Shown here piece by piece: positions 1-9,487 of a stretch of 64,000 bases of DNA. The stretch spans positions 558,001-622,000 of the forward strand of contig NZ_PTXL01000002.1 of assembly GCF_004343775.1 (NCBI RefSeq), in the 5' to 3' direction. The position numbers and the translations under genes are program-made. The DNA is from Burkholderia sp. SRS-46. GTDB lineage: Bacteria; Pseudomonadota; Gammaproteobacteria; Burkholderiales; Burkholderiaceae. The number at the start of each line of letters is the position of its first letter. Position 1 is the stretch's first letter. Under the pieces are notes generated by a model. That model was not told the DNA's origin and ran no database searches. It worked only from the letters and a program-made list of their open reading frames with translations.

Positions 1-1690
1 CCGCGAGCGGATTGAAGCCCTGGCAGATGTAGCCGTTCATCTTGCCGGCATTCATCAGCTCGATCGTCTGCAGCAGGTCGTACTGCTTGTCCAGCTTCGG
101 CAGGTAGTCGTAGCCCCAGTTGTTCTCGGCGGTCGCGGCATCGCCCCACCACGACTTCATGAAGCTGACGTGGAAGGCCTTGTAGTTCTTCCAGTAGCTC
201 AACTGGTTCGGCCGCAGCGGCTGCTGCACGCGCTTCTTGATGTAGCCGTCGAAATCCTGCTCGGCCTGCATCGGCAGCGTCATGTAGCCCGGCAGCAGGT
301 TCGACATCAGCCCGAGGTCGGTCAGCCCCTGGATGTTCGAGTGGCCACGCAGCGCGTTCATCCCGCCGCCGGCGATGCCGATGTTGCCGAGCAGCAGCTG
401 CACCATCGCGCCGGTGCGGATGATCTGCGCGCCGATCGAGTGGTGCGTCCAGCCGAGCGCGTACAGCACCGTGCCGGCGCGGCCGGGAACGGCCGTCGTC
501 GCCAGCATCTCGCACACCTTGAGGAACTTCTCCTTCGGCGTGCCGCAGGTCTGCTGGACCATGTCGGGCGTATAGCGCGCGTAGTGCTGCTTCAGCAGGT
601 TGTACACGCAGCGCGGATGCTGCAGCGTCGGGTCGACCTTCACGAAGCCGTCGTCGCCGCGCTCGTAATCCCAGCTCGATTTGTCCGGGTACGCGTGCTT
701 CTCCGCGTCGTAGCCGGAATAGATGCCGTCGTTGAACGCGAAATCCTCGCGCACGATGAACGAGAAGTCCGTGTAGTTCTTCACGTACTCATGCTGGATC
801 TTGTCGTTCGTCAACAGGTAGTTGATGACGCCGCCCAGGAAGACGATGTCGGTACCGGTGCGAATCGGCGCGTAGTAATCGGCCACCGAGGCCGTGCGCG
901 TAAAGCGCGGGTCGACGACGATCAGCCGCGCCTTGCGGTGCGCCTTCGCTTCCGTCACCCATTTGAAACCGCACGGATGGGCCTCGGCTGCATTGCCGCC
1001 CATCACGAGAATCACGTCCGCGTTCTTGATGTCGACCCAATGGTTCGTCATCGCTCCACGGCCAAACGTCGGGGCAAGACCTGCCACCGTCGGGCCATGT
1101 CAGACACGCGCCTGATTGTCGAACGCGAGCATCCCCGTGCTGCGGATGACCTTGTGCGTCAGGTAGCCGACCTCGTTGCTGCCCGCCGACGCGGCCAGCA
1201 TGCCGGTCGTCAGCCAGCGGTTGACCTTCGCGCCGTCGTCCGTCGTCTCGACGAAGTTCGCGTCGCGGTCGGCCTTCATCAGCTTCGCGATGCGGTCGAG
1301 CGCGTCGTTCCACGAGATGCGCTCCCACTTGTCCGAACCCGGTGCACGGTATTCCGGATGCGTCAGGCGGCTCGGGCTGTGGATGAAGTCGATCAGGCTC
1401 GCGCCCTTCGGGCACAGCGTGCCGCGGTTGACCGGGTGGTCGGGGTCGCCTTCGATGTGAATGATGCTCGGTTGCGCATTCTTCGCGCCGTCGCCGAGGC
1501 TGTACATCAGGATGCCGCAACCGACCGAGCAGTATGGGCAGGTATTGCGCGTTTCGACAGTGCGCGCCAGCTTGTATTGACGGACCTCGGCGAGCGCGTC
1601 GGATGGCGAGAAGCCCATGAGGGCAAGACTCGATCCGGCGAGCGACGTGGCCGTCACTTTCAGGAACTGGCGCCGGGACATTTGTAGCAT
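1..1690 (-). CDS. fdnG: Formate dehydrogenase major (alpha) subunit, selenocysteine- and molybdopterin-dependent; 3' end outside window
   Basis: Oxidises formate on the periplasmic side and passes electrons to an Fe-S beta subunit and a cytochrome b gamma subunit (FdnG/FdoG family). A twin-arginine signal (SRRQFLK, residues 5-11) indicates Tat export. Cys51, Cys54, Cys58 and Cys93 form the N-terminal 4Fe-4S site. Reading is interrupted after residue 196 by an in-frame TGA at 1100-1102, within the context ARV-U-HGPT. This is the selenocysteine position of E. coli FdnG, and homology resumes immediately and continues to base 1, so the TGA is read as Sec and not as a stop. Start chosen at 1690; a second ATG three codons later (1681) would also keep the Tat motif. 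About 563 of roughly 1,015 residues are present. fdoG is an equally good symbol. Confidence 0.93.
1058..1102 (-). promoter_or_regulatory. Selenocysteine UGA codon and SECIS-type hairpin of the formate dehydrogenase mRNA
   Basis: The UGA (1100-1102) is followed in the mRNA by a hairpin whose apical part is GGCA-GGUCU-UGCC (1073-1085). The loop has the GGUCU type seen in bacterial formate dehydrogenase SECIS elements bound by SelB, and it begins about 14 nt after the UGA. The outer limits of the lower stem are approximate. Confidence 0.8.
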
Positions 1691-1840
1691 GATGGTCTCG
1701 GCTTTATTGTGGGGGGATCGAAAGGAATTATAGACAGTTCACGCAACTATGTTCGAATCTTCGTAACAATAGTGAATTGTCCGATCTTCACAAATGTGGC
1801 GTCACTGACGCCTGCCTCCCGCGTCACGACGCGATATGCG

Positions 1841-2761
1841 ATGAAACCATATATTCCCGCCGATGCAACCCGCATTGCAAGACGTCAGGCCAACTGGGCG
1901 CTGACCGCGTTCCGGCGTTTTTCGTCGGACCGCTGCACGACGATGGCCGCGAGCATCGCGTTCTACTCCGCGTTCTCGCTCGCGCCGATGCTCGTGATGG
2001 TCATCGCGGTGGCCGGCTGGTTCTACGGCGACGATGCCGCGCGCGGCCAGGTGTTCGAGCAGACTCGCCAGCTGATCGGCAATGATGCGGCCGCGAGCGT
2101 GCAGAGCATCGTCCAGAACGCGCACCGCAGCGGCGAGCGCGGCGGGCTCGCGACGCTGATCTCGTTCGCCGCGCTCGCGTTCGGCGCGTCGGCAACGTTC
2201 GCGTCTCTCAACACCGCGCTGAGCGTGATCTGGCCGGCGACCGAAAAACGCTGGTCGAGCGTGCTCGGCCTCGTGCGGGTGCGGCTGATCTCGTTCGGGC
2301 TCGTGCTCGGCGTCGCGTTCCTGCTGATCGTGTCGCTCGTGCTCGACGCGGCGATCGCGTTCGTCGGCATGTGGCTGTGGGGCCGATCGCCCTATCTCGC
2401 GATCACCGACGTCGTGCAGTTCTTCGTCGGCATCGCGGTGCTCGCGGCCGCGTTCGCCGCGCTGATGAAATTCCTGCCGGACGCGCGCGTCGCGTGGCGC
2501 GACGCGGCAATCGGCGGTAGCGTGTCCGCGATCCTGTTCTCCGGCGGCAAGAAGCTGTTCGCGCTGTATCTCGCGCATGCCGGCACCGCGAGCGCGTTCG
2601 GCGCGGCCGGGTCGTTCGCGGTGCTGCTGATGTGGCTGTACTTCTCCGCCGCCGTGCTGCTGCTCGGCGCGGAATTCGCGGCGGCGCGCGGCGCCGCGCA
2701 TGCGCGCCCGGCCAGCGTGCGGACGGATACATCCGTGGCCGGCGGATCGCGCGACCGCTGA
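1841..2761 (+). CDS. YihY/virulence factor BrkB family inner membrane protein
   Basis: A protein of 306 residues with the N-terminal pattern typical of the family (about residues 20-60, containing AASIAFYSAFSLAPMLVMVIA). It has about six membrane segments and a late signature AFGAAGSFAVLLMWLYFSA near residue 265. The family was once called ribonuclease BN, but that activity belongs to another protein; its function is unknown. The reading frame is open further upstream to 1709, but the extra 44 residues are not family-like, so I chose the ATG at 1841. It is divergent from the formate dehydrogenase gene and stands alone. Confidence 0.8.
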   Translation: MKPYIPADATRIARRQANWALTAFRRFSSDRCTTMAASIAFYSAFSLAPMLVMVIAVAGWFYGDDAARGQVFEQTRQLIGNDAAASVQSIVQNAHRSGERGGLATLISFAALAFGASATFASLNTALSVIWPATEKRWSSVLGLVRVRLISFGLVLGVAFLLIVSLVLDAAIAFVGMWLWGRSPYLAITDVVQFFVGIAVLAAAFAALMKFLPDARVAWRDAAIGGSVSAILFSGGKKLFALYLAHAGTASAFGAAGSFAVLLMWLYFSAAVLLLGAEFAAARGAAHARPASVRTDTSVAGGSRDR

Positions 2762-3222
2762 CACGCGGGATCGCGTCATCTCAAAAAACGCGGCCGCACG
2801 CAGGGTACGGCGGCCAGATTTCACTGTCTGGCGATCCGCTTACGCGAGTACCACAAATCGCGCAACTAAGGCTTTTCCCGGAGTCCCGGCGCGAAATGCG
2901 CCTGCGTTGACGCACATATGCCCCTGGAATGCCCATACGCACACAAGCAAACGTTTGCCATCATCAAAATCGTCGCACCATTGCGGGGAATCGGAAGATC
3001 ACTTGTGGTGCACCTCGAGGGTCACAACAATCGCACCGCAGCAATTGCCGACTGTGCCGAAAATGGAAATGGTCTCCGATGTCCTTGATATATATGGATA
3101 TTCCACTGCTGTGATGTTTTGGAGACACTTTATTTTTTTGAGCTTTCTTGCGTCTATGGCACTGAGCTATTCTCCAATCCGCAACAAATAACGACGAATC
3201 ACTTGCGTGGAGAAACTCAACG
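2762..3222. other. 461-bp intergenic region upstream of the porin gene
   Basis: Noticeably more AT-rich than its surroundings, especially 3080-3190 (TTGATATATATGG and runs of T). No gene supported. It probably holds the porin promoter and a long untranslated leader. I could not fix a -35/-10 pair; TTGACG at 2907 is one candidate -35 without a clear -10 partner. Confidence 0.5.
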
Positions 3223-4383
3223 ATGAAGAAACTTGCTCTCTCGACCCTCTCGCTCGCCCTGCTGGGCGCCGCTGGCGCTGCTCAGGCTCAGTCGAGCGTG
3301 ACGCTGTACGGCGTGATCGATACGTCGATCACCTATGTTCACGGTAACGGTGGCCAAGGCAACAATTTGTGGTCGATGGGTAGCGGTAACCTGCAAGGCA
3401 GCCGCTTCGGCCTGAAGGGTTCCGAGGACCTCGGTGGCGGCCTGAAGGCAATCTTCCAGTTGGAAAACGGCTTCGACTCGACGTCGGGTGCACTGGGCCA
3501 GGGCAAGCGCATGTTCGGTCGCCAAGCTTACGTCGGCCTGCAAAGCAACCAGTACGGTACGCTCACGCTGGGTCGCCAGTATGACCCGATCGTCGACCTG
3601 GTCCAGGGTGTGACGGCCGACAACTATTTCGGCAGCGTCTTCGCAACGCCGGGCGACGTCGACAACAACGACAACAGCCTGCGCGTCAGCAACGCGATCA
3701 AGTACACGTCGCCGGTGTTCGCCGGCTTCCAGGTCGAAGGCATGTACGCCCTCGGCGGAGTTGCAGGCAAGACGGGCGCGGGCCAGACGTGGTCGGTCGC
3801 AGCCGCCTACAACAACGGCCCGGTCGGCGTTGCTGCCGGCTACTTCTACGCGAACAACCCGTCGCCGACGATCGCCGGCCTCCGCTCGGGCTGGGGTTCG
3901 ACGACGTCCGACAACATCGTCGAGAGTACGATCAACTCGGGTTACGCGAGCGCGAAGTCGATCGGCATTGCCCAGGTTGCAGGTCAGTACGCGATCGGCC
4001 CGGTGACGTTCGGCATTGGCTACAGCAACGCACAATACAAGCCGGACGCATTCTCGGGCTTCAGTTCGACCCAGAAGTACAACACGGGCCGCGGCTTCGT
4101 GACGTACCAGGTCACGCCGCCGCTGCTGCTGGGTCTCGGCTACGCGTACACGAAGGCTAGCGGTGACACGGACGCGAAGTACCACCAGGTTTCGCTGGGT
4201 GCGGATTACTCGCTGTCGAAGCGCACGGACGTCTACCTGGTCGGCGCATACCAGCACGCAAGCGGCACGCAACGCCTCGACGCGAATACGACGCAACCCG
4301 CGCAAGCATCGGTCGGCTCGTATAGCTTCGGCGGCACGAAGTCGCAAGAAGTGGTCGCACTCGGCCTGCGTCACAAGTTCTAA
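3223..4383 (+). CDS. Gram-negative general porin (OmpC-like, beta-proteobacterial type)
   Basis: Trimeric outer membrane beta-barrel for small hydrophilic solutes. The 386-residue product has a Sec signal peptide of about 20 residues ending in AQA, then QSSVTLYGVIDTS, the standard first strand of Burkholderia porins. It ends in the terminal phenylalanine (LRHKF) recognised by the BAM machinery. GSRFGLKGSEDLGGGLKAIFQLENGF near residues 59-84 is a family signature. GGAGA lies 13 nt before the ATG. Codon use is strongly biased, with fewer rare codons than the neighbours, as expected for an abundant protein. A clear terminator follows. Confidence 0.95.
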   Translation: MKKLALSTLSLALLGAAGAAQAQSSVTLYGVIDTSITYVHGNGGQGNNLWSMGSGNLQGSRFGLKGSEDLGGGLKAIFQLENGFDSTSGALGQGKRMFGRQAYVGLQSNQYGTLTLGRQYDPIVDLVQGVTADNYFGSVFATPGDVDNNDNSLRVSNAIKYTSPVFAGFQVEGMYALGGVAGKTGAGQTWSVAAAYNNGPVGVAAGYFYANNPSPTIAGLRSGWGSTTSDNIVESTINSGYASAKSIGIAQVAGQYAIGPVTFGIGYSNAQYKPDAFSGFSSTQKYNTGRGFVTYQVTPPLLLGLGYAYTKASGDTDAKYHQVSLGADYSLSKRTDVYLVGAYQHASGTQRLDANTTQPAQASVGSYSFGGTKSQEVVALGLRHKF

Positions 4384-4436
4384 AAACGAAGTATCCGGTG
4401 TGCGTGGCGTCTCCGGACGCCTTGCCGCCGACCTGG

Positions 4437-4476
4437 AAAGCCAGTCCCCGGTTTCGGCCGCGACTGGCTTTTTTTT
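4437..4476 (+). terminator. Rho-independent terminator of the porin gene
   Basis: AAAGCCAGTC pairs with GACTGGCTTT around a 15-nt GC-rich loop, followed by a run of eight T residues. It lies 54 bp after the porin stop codon. Confidence 0.9.
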
Positions 4477-4775
4477 CGTCCGTCTCCCCCGTGCCGGCAG
4501 CGCCCACACGGGCCGGCGCACCGGAGTATGGGCGGGGACTGCACGCCGACCTGCCGGCAGCAGCGCCTGACGGCTGCAAAGCACCGGAAACACCGTTTGC
4601 GGCTATCCGGGCAGGCCGCCATCTGTCCGCGAGGCGACTACCCTCCGTACAGTCGGTGCCATGCATCACGGTGCGACGCCATTCGCCCGGCGTGTCGATT
4701 TCGGCGACCGCCGTCCGTCGTATCGATGGCGGCACGCAGTTTGCTGCGTCGCCCCATACAGACAGGAGATTCGCC
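4477..4775. other. Intergenic region between the porin terminator and the VOC gene
   Basis: Frames are open through here in several directions, but none shows a family pattern or a ribosome site. I see only the ribosome site for the next gene (AGGAG at 4765). Confidence 0.4.
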
Positions 4776-5249
4776 ATGTCGATTCAGAAGATCACGCCTT
4801 TTCTCTGGTACTCGACGGAAGCCGAAGAAGCAGCGGCCTTCTATGCAGGCATCTTTCCGGATTCGCGCATCGTGCGCGTCACGGCGGTGCCCGGCACCGA
4901 CGGCACGCGGATGGTCGAGTTCGAGCTGTTCGGGCAGCCGTTCTTCGCGATGAGCCACCCGCGCACGGAGACGTTCAACCACGCGATCTCGCTGCTGGTC
5001 AGTTGCGCCGACCAGGCGGAACTCGACTGCTACTGGCGTGCCCTGCTCGACAACGGCGGCACGGCCGACGGCTGCGGCTGGCTGAGGGACCGCTACGGCG
5101 TGTCGTGGCAGATCGTTCCGGAAGCGCTCATCCCGATGATGGCCGACCGAGACGCGGTCAAGGCGGCGCGCGTGGCCGCGGCAATGATGCAGATGACCAA
5201 GTTCGACGACGCCGCGCTGAAGGCCGCCTATGCGGGCACGGCGGGCTAA
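4776..5249 (+). CDS. VOC-superfamily PhnB-like protein (3-demethylubiquinone methyltransferase-like domain)
   Basis: A 157-residue protein opening with IQKITPFLWYSTEAEEAAAFYAGIFP, the pattern of the PhnB/YjdN (glyoxalase/bleomycin-resistance fold) group. GCGWLRDRYGVSWQIVPEAL near residues 104-123 is the second conserved block. Members are often annotated as 3-demethylubiquinone-9 3-methyltransferases, but they lack a methyltransferase fold and their substrate is unknown. I chose the ATG at 4776 because AGGAG sits seven bases upstream and the family pattern starts there; the same frame stays open upstream without homology. Confidence 0.85.
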   Translation: MSIQKITPFLWYSTEAEEAAAFYAGIFPDSRIVRVTAVPGTDGTRMVEFELFGQPFFAMSHPRTETFNHAISLLVSCADQAELDCYWRALLDNGGTADGCGWLRDRYGVSWQIVPEALIPMMADRDAVKAARVAAAMMQMTKFDDAALKAAYAGTAG

Positions 5250-5370
5250 CGAAGTGCGTCGCGAAGCCGACGCGTGACGGCTCGACGGTGTGCGCGCGCC
5301 GCTGACGCGAAAGCGCTCGTGATCCGCGATGTGCCGGCCCGTCAGCCGATCACGTGAGCGGCATCAGCTG

Positions 5371-6168
5371 CTACGCGGACAGCATCGATTCGACGGTCCG
5401 CCGCGCATAGCCGACGAATGCGGCGACGGGTTCACCCGACAGGATCGCCGTGCCTGCTTCGCCGTCGAGACCGAGATAGGCGGCGCGCGCGGCCGCCACA
5501 ACCGGCCGGTACGCGCCCGGCAGGCGCTCCAGCACCCATGCCGCAGCGACGTCCTTGGGCGCGATCCTGCCGGTCTCGGCGCTATACCAGATGCGTGCGA
5601 GCGCGAGCACCACGTTGCACTCGTCGCCGTGCCAGTCCGGTTCGGCATTCCACTGCCCGACGGTAGCGAGCAGCGCGGCGACGAAATCGTGCACGGGCAC
5701 CGGCTCGAACAGCGCGTCCGCCGGCGGCCCGAGCAACGCGACACTATGCTGTCGCGCCTTCATCAACAGGATCGCCAGATCGTGATCGACGAGCGCCGGC
5801 TCGACGATACCGGCTTCGAGGTCGCCGCGCAGCCACTCGCCGAACTGCAGTTCGCGCCGTGCCGGATGACGCCATGGCACCACGTCGCCGTGCACGACGA
5901 CGGTGACCTCCAGCGCGCGCATGCCACCTGCGCGACCGGGCGGCGCCGACGCAGCGAGCAGGCCGAGCATCAGCGCGCGCCGCGCCGTTTCGTCGGGCCG
6001 CGCCGCCACCGTCACCAGCAAGTCGATATCGCTGCGCGGCTTCAAGCCGCCGTCGAGTGCCGACCCAAACAGGTGGATCGCATTCAGCGTCGTGCCGAGA
6101 TGCCGCTCGATAGCGGCGCGCGCGGCGGCGATCTGTCCGGCGATTTCAGGCGAGACGAATTCAGTCAC
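5371..6168 (-). CDS. AadA-like aminoglycoside 3''-nucleotidyltransferase family protein
   Basis: Length of 265 residues fits the AadA family (about 260). LFGSALDGGLKPRSDIDLLV places the paired metal-binding aspartates at residues 47 and 49, as in AadA. A C-terminal helical domain follows (NVVLALARIWYSAETGRIAPK). Enzymes of this family adenylylate streptomycin and spectinomycin; whether this chromosomal copy confers resistance cannot be told from sequence. The start is a GTG at 6168 with GAGG upstream, which gives the family-length N terminus; the frame is open further upstream without homology. Confidence 0.8.
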   Translation of the reverse strand: MTEFVSPEIAGQIAAARAAIERHLGTTLNAIHLFGSALDGGLKPRSDIDLLVTVAARPDETARRALMLGLLAASAPPGRAGGMRALEVTVVVHGDVVPWRHPARRELQFGEWLRGDLEAGIVEPALVDHDLAILLMKARQHSVALLGPPADALFEPVPVHDFVAALLATVGQWNAEPDWHGDECNVVLALARIWYSAETGRIAPKDVAAAWVLERLPGAYRPVVAAARAAYLGLDGEAGTAILSGEPVAAFVGYARRTVESMLSA

Positions 6169-6358
6169 GATGAGGGCCTCACGATGTACGCGCAACAGGC
6201 GCGGCGGGAACGACGGACCGCCGAAGAACAACGGCCCGCGCAAAAGAAGATTGCCGTGCGGCATTGCGCAAGCGCGGCACGCCATTCGCCACGCACACGC
6301 ATCAATCCGCACGCCGCTGAAGTTTCGAGTGCTCGCCGTCGCACGATTTGCGCAGCGC

Positions 6359-6393
6359 AAAAAAATCCCCGCGCGCTTTCGCGCACGGGGATC
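6359..6393 (-). terminator. Terminator of the HU/H1-like gene
   Basis: On the minus strand ATCCCCGTGCGCG and CGCGCGGGGAT pair around a short AAAG loop and are followed by a run of seven T residues. It lies about 57 bp after the stop codon at 6450. Confidence 0.88.
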
Positions 6394-6449
6394 GTCGGAC
6401 ACCGCCACAGCCGCCGGCCTATCATCGGCCGGCGCCTGTCGCGCCGCAC

Positions 6450-6896
6450 TTACGCAGCTGCGTCCTTCAGCTTCTTCAGCGCACGTGCCTTCACGCGCAC
6501 GCTGGCCGGCTTTGCCGGGAACCAACGCTCTTCGCCCGTGAACGGATCCTTGCCGAAGCGCTTCTTCTTCGCCGGCACAGCTTGCGCCGTGATCTTCAGC
6601 AGACCCGGCAGCGTGAACTCGCCTGCGCCCTTCTTGTGGACCGAGCCCAGCACGACGTTCTCGAGTGCGGCCAGCACTGCCTTGACGGCCTTCACTTCGA
6701 CAGCTGCGCGCTCAGCGATGTGCGTCGCGAGCGAAGCCTTCGTGAACTTGTCCTTCAGCGGCGTCGGAGCGGCGGGAGCCTTCGCGACGACGGCCTTCTT
6801 GGCCACTACTTTCTTCGCGGGCGCGGCTTTTTTGACAGCCACTTTCTTGGCCGGTGCGGCAGCCTTCTTGGCCACCTTTTTTGCGGAAGTCGCCAT
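6450..6896 (-). CDS. HU-family DNA-binding protein with a histone-H1-like Lys/Ala N-terminal tail
   Basis: A 148-residue nucleoid protein. Residues 1-45 are a repetitive Lys/Ala/Pro tail built from AAPAKKVAVKKAAPAKKV units. Residues about 46-148 form an HU-type domain with the arm motif DPFTGEERWFPAKPASVRV (the equivalent of NPxTGE in HU). The fusion of a eukaryote-H1-like tail to HU is a known beta-proteobacterial arrangement. Start chosen at 6896 (MATSAKK). Its own terminator follows, so it is monocistronic. Confidence 0.9.
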   Translation of the reverse strand: MATSAKKVAKKAAAPAKKVAVKKAAPAKKVVAKKAVVAKAPAAPTPLKDKFTKASLATHIAERAAVEVKAVKAVLAALENVVLGSVHKKGAGEFTLPGLLKITAQAVPAKKKRFGKDPFTGEERWFPAKPASVRVKARALKKLKDAAA

Positions 6897-7121
6897 GTTT
6901 CTCCTACCAGGTGTGGTCGTTGGATACACGAAGCACGCAACACGCGCGCTTCAACGCCGGATTCTACAAGCGCCATGACGCTTCGTGCAGTACTTTTGTG
7001 TGTTTTCCGCGGGTTTCCCGCAGGTTTTGTTGCGCGCTGCTGACTGCGACACCGTGCGGAACACAAAAAAACGCCTTTACGTATGCATCGTTTCGCGAAT
7101 TACGTTCGATATTTGCGCGCC

Positions 7122-7127
7122 TATACT
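7122..7127 (+). promoter_or_regulatory. Possible -10 element of bceU
   Basis: TATACT (five of six matches to the sigma-70 -10) lies 27 bp before the ATG at 7155. A matching -35 is weak. It would put the transcript start upstream of 7155 but downstream of the alternative ATG at 7083. Confidence 0.35.
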
Positions 7128-7154
7128 GGCCTCGCCCAATGCCCGGATGCCTTC

Positions 7155-8273
7155 ATGCGCGAAGCCAGACACGTCAAGGGACTCGACGGCCTGCGCGCCG
7201 TCGCGGTCATCCTCGTCTTCCTGTCCCACAAGGGCCACGTCCTCGCGATCGACGTCGGCAAGCTCGGCGTGTGGACGTTCTTCCTGATCAGCGGATTCCT
7301 GATCGTCGGCGAGCTGCATCGCAGCCGCCACGCGATCGAACGCGGCACCTTGACGCAGCGCCATGCATTCAGCCTGTTCCTCGCGAAGCGCGCGCTGCGG
7401 ATCTTCCCCGTCTACTTCCTGCTGCTCGCCGCGCTCGCGCTCGCGCACGCGCTGTTCTACCAGCGCGACGTCGATCTCGGCCTCGCGTGGCACGCGCTGT
7501 TCCTGTCGAACGTGTGGATCGGCGTGATCAAGAACGGCTGGCCCGGCTCGACGTCGCACTTCTGGAGCCTCGCCGTCGAACAGCAGTTCTACCTGATCGC
7601 GCCGCTCGCGCTGCTCATGACGCCGGCCGCGCGGCACCTCGCGATCGGCATCGTCGCGATCGCGCTGTGCGCGGCCGCGCATCTCGGCCTCTATCTCGCC
7701 GGCGCGTCGCCGGTGCTGATCTATGCGTTTTCCCCGTGGAATTTCGCGCTGATCGCGCTCGGCGGCGTCGGCGCGATGGCGCTCGCCGACCGAGGCCCCG
7801 CGATAGCGCACCGCCTGCCGCCCGGCTGGCTCGCGGCGGCGGGCGTCGTGTTCTTCCTCGCGCTGCCCGCGTGCGCCACGCTGCCGTGTGCCGTGGCGGC
7901 CGCCGCGGACCTCGGCCTGTCCGCGTCGCTCTGCGCGCTGCTGCTGTGGCTCGTCGGCGCCCCCGACCATCCGGCCGTCGCGCTGCTGGACTGCGCGCCG
8001 CTCGCCTACCTCGGCACGATCAGCTACGGCTTCTACCTGTTCCACAACCTGATTCCCGCGCGTTTCGGCGTGATGCCGGCACGCATCCTGCACGCGCACG
8101 TGCCCCGGGTCGTCCAGGACGTCGCGCCCGAAATGCTGCAATTCGGGCTCGCGGTGCTGCTCGCGCATCTTTCCTGGCGTTATCTCGAAAAAAGGCTGCT
8201 CGACTGCAAGAAGCCGATCGCCGCGCGGATTGCGCGGCACTTCGCGGCGCCGCAAAGCACGTCGGCTCGCTGA
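7155..8273 (+). CDS. bceU: Membrane acyltransferase of the acyltransferase-3 (OafA/YrhL) family, cepacian cluster
   Basis: About ten membrane segments with family motifs: KGLDGLRAVAVILVFLSHKGH at the N terminus, including the catalytic-type His, and FWSLAVEQQFYLIAPL about a third of the way in. Family members move acetyl groups onto extracellular or lipid-linked sugars. Here the likely acceptor is cepacian, which is heavily acetylated. An in-frame ATG at 7083 would add 24 residues; I prefer 7155 because the conserved pattern starts there and a -10-like box lies between. The symbol follows the known bce-II order. Confidence 0.82.
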   Translation: MREARHVKGLDGLRAVAVILVFLSHKGHVLAIDVGKLGVWTFFLISGFLIVGELHRSRHAIERGTLTQRHAFSLFLAKRALRIFPVYFLLLAALALAHALFYQRDVDLGLAWHALFLSNVWIGVIKNGWPGSTSHFWSLAVEQQFYLIAPLALLMTPAARHLAIGIVAIALCAAAHLGLYLAGASPVLIYAFSPWNFALIALGGVGAMALADRGPAIAHRLPPGWLAAAGVVFFLALPACATLPCAVAAAADLGLSASLCALLLWLVGAPDHPAVALLDCAPLAYLGTISYGFYLFHNLIPARFGVMPARILHAHVPRVVQDVAPEMLQFGLAVLLAHLSWRYLEKRLLDCKKPIAARIARHFAAPQSTSAR

Positions 8274-8386
8274 CGGCGGCACGGCTGCGCATCGCCGATC
8301 CCTCGGCCGGCTTGAAACGGGCCGGCGATGAACTACCCTTCCAGCAGCAGGACCGTCGCCGATACGCAGAGAAGAAGGACATCGCC

Positions 8387-9388
8387 ATGCTTGCGCCTGA
8401 AAACCGTCGTGCGTGTTTCCGCCGTGTCGCGCCGGCGCTGCTCGGCCTGCTGTTCGCGATCGCGCCGCCCGTCGCGCACGCGCAGGCGCGCATGGACGTG
8501 ATCCCGTTCGAATCGCTGACGATGACCGACGACGCATTCCTGGCCGGCCGCGAAGACGGCGCGCCCGTCACCATCGCGGGCGAGCTGCGCCTGCCGCGCC
8601 TCGGCGGCGACCGCGTCCCGCTCGTGATCCTGCTGCACGGCTCGGGCGGCGTCGGCAGCTACGTGATCGACTGGGAGCGCGAGCTCCTCGCGACCGGTGT
8701 CGCCACCTTCGTGATCGACAGCTTCACGGGCCGCGGCATCGTCAGCGTGAACGACGACCAGTCGCAGGTGGGCCGGCTCGTGCAGATCGAGGACGCCTAC
8801 CGCGCGCTCGCGGTACTGGCGCGGCACCCGCGGATCGACCCCGACCGGGTGATGCTGATGGGCTTCTCCCGCGGCGGCCACAGCACGCTGTATGCGAGCC
8901 TCGCGCGGTTCCAGCGGATGCACGCCGTGTCCACGGCCCGCTTCGCCGCGTACGTCGCGTTCTACCCCGGCTGCTCGGTTGCGTACCGCGACGACGAGGA
9001 CATCGCCGCACGGCCCGTGCGCGTGTTCCAGGGCACCGCCGACGACTACACGCCGATCGCGCCGTGCCGCGCGTACGTCGCGCGGCTGAAGGCGGCTGGC
9101 AAGGACGTCGGCCTGACCGAATATGCCGGCGCCGCGCACGTGTTCGACGGCCGCGCGTTCAATCCGCCGCTGAAGCTGCCGAAGGCGCAGACCACGCGCC
9201 ACTGCCGGATCGCGGAGAACGAGCGCGGCCAGCTCGTCAACACCGACACCGGGCAGCCGTTCTCGTACGCCGATGCCTGCGTCGAGCGCGGTGCGACCAT
9301 CGGCTACGACGAAAAAGCCGCCGCCGACGCGCGCAAGGCGGTCGCGGCGTTCGTCACGGAGACGCTCAAGCCGGCTGCCGGGAAGTAA
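8387..9388 (+). CDS. Exported dienelactone-hydrolase-like alpha/beta hydrolase
   Basis: The 333-residue product has a signal peptide (about residues 1-30, ending in APPVAHAQA). The alpha/beta-hydrolase elements are present: LVILLHGSGG oxyanion region, nucleophile in GFSRGG, acidic residue in FQGTADDYTP and histidine in GAAHVFDGR. Substrate unknown. It lies just downstream of bceU on the same strand (113 bp apart), which suggests a link to the polysaccharide locus, but it is not part of the described bce set. GAAGGA lies shortly before the ATG. Confidence 0.82.
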   Translation: MLAPENRRACFRRVAPALLGLLFAIAPPVAHAQARMDVIPFESLTMTDDAFLAGREDGAPVTIAGELRLPRLGGDRVPLVILLHGSGGVGSYVIDWERELLATGVATFVIDSFTGRGIVSVNDDQSQVGRLVQIEDAYRALAVLARHPRIDPDRVMLMGFSRGGHSTLYASLARFQRMHAVSTARFAAYVAFYPGCSVAYRDDEDIAARPVRVFQGTADDYTPIAPCRAYVARLKAAGKDVGLTEYAGAAHVFDGRAFNPPLKLPKAQTTRHCRIAENERGQLVNTDTGQPFSYADACVERGATIGYDEKAAADARKAVAAFVTETLKPAAGK

Positions 9389-9414
9389 AACCCCTCCGGC
9401 CGCGCCGCCCCGGC

Positions 9415-9446
9415 AAAAAAGCCCCGGACGCGATGCGCACCGGGGC
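9415..9446 (-). terminator. Terminator of bceT
   Basis: GCCCCGG and CCGGGGC arms with a 12-nt loop, followed on the minus strand by six T residues, 41 bp after the bceT stop. It may also stop transcripts coming from the convergent hydrolase gene. Confidence 0.82.
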
Positions 9447-9487
9447 CAACGGAACAACCACCACCTGAAACGTGACGCGCAGGGCTG

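Noticed and set aside
1100..1102. Stop codon splitting the formate dehydrogenase gene (pseudogene)
   Set aside because: The TGA is at the known selenocysteine position, has a SECIS-like hairpin, and homology continues without a gap.
2700..3191. Plus-strand frame before the porin gene
   Set aside because: No ribosome site, mixed composition and no family pattern; the region is AT-rich leader or promoter DNA.
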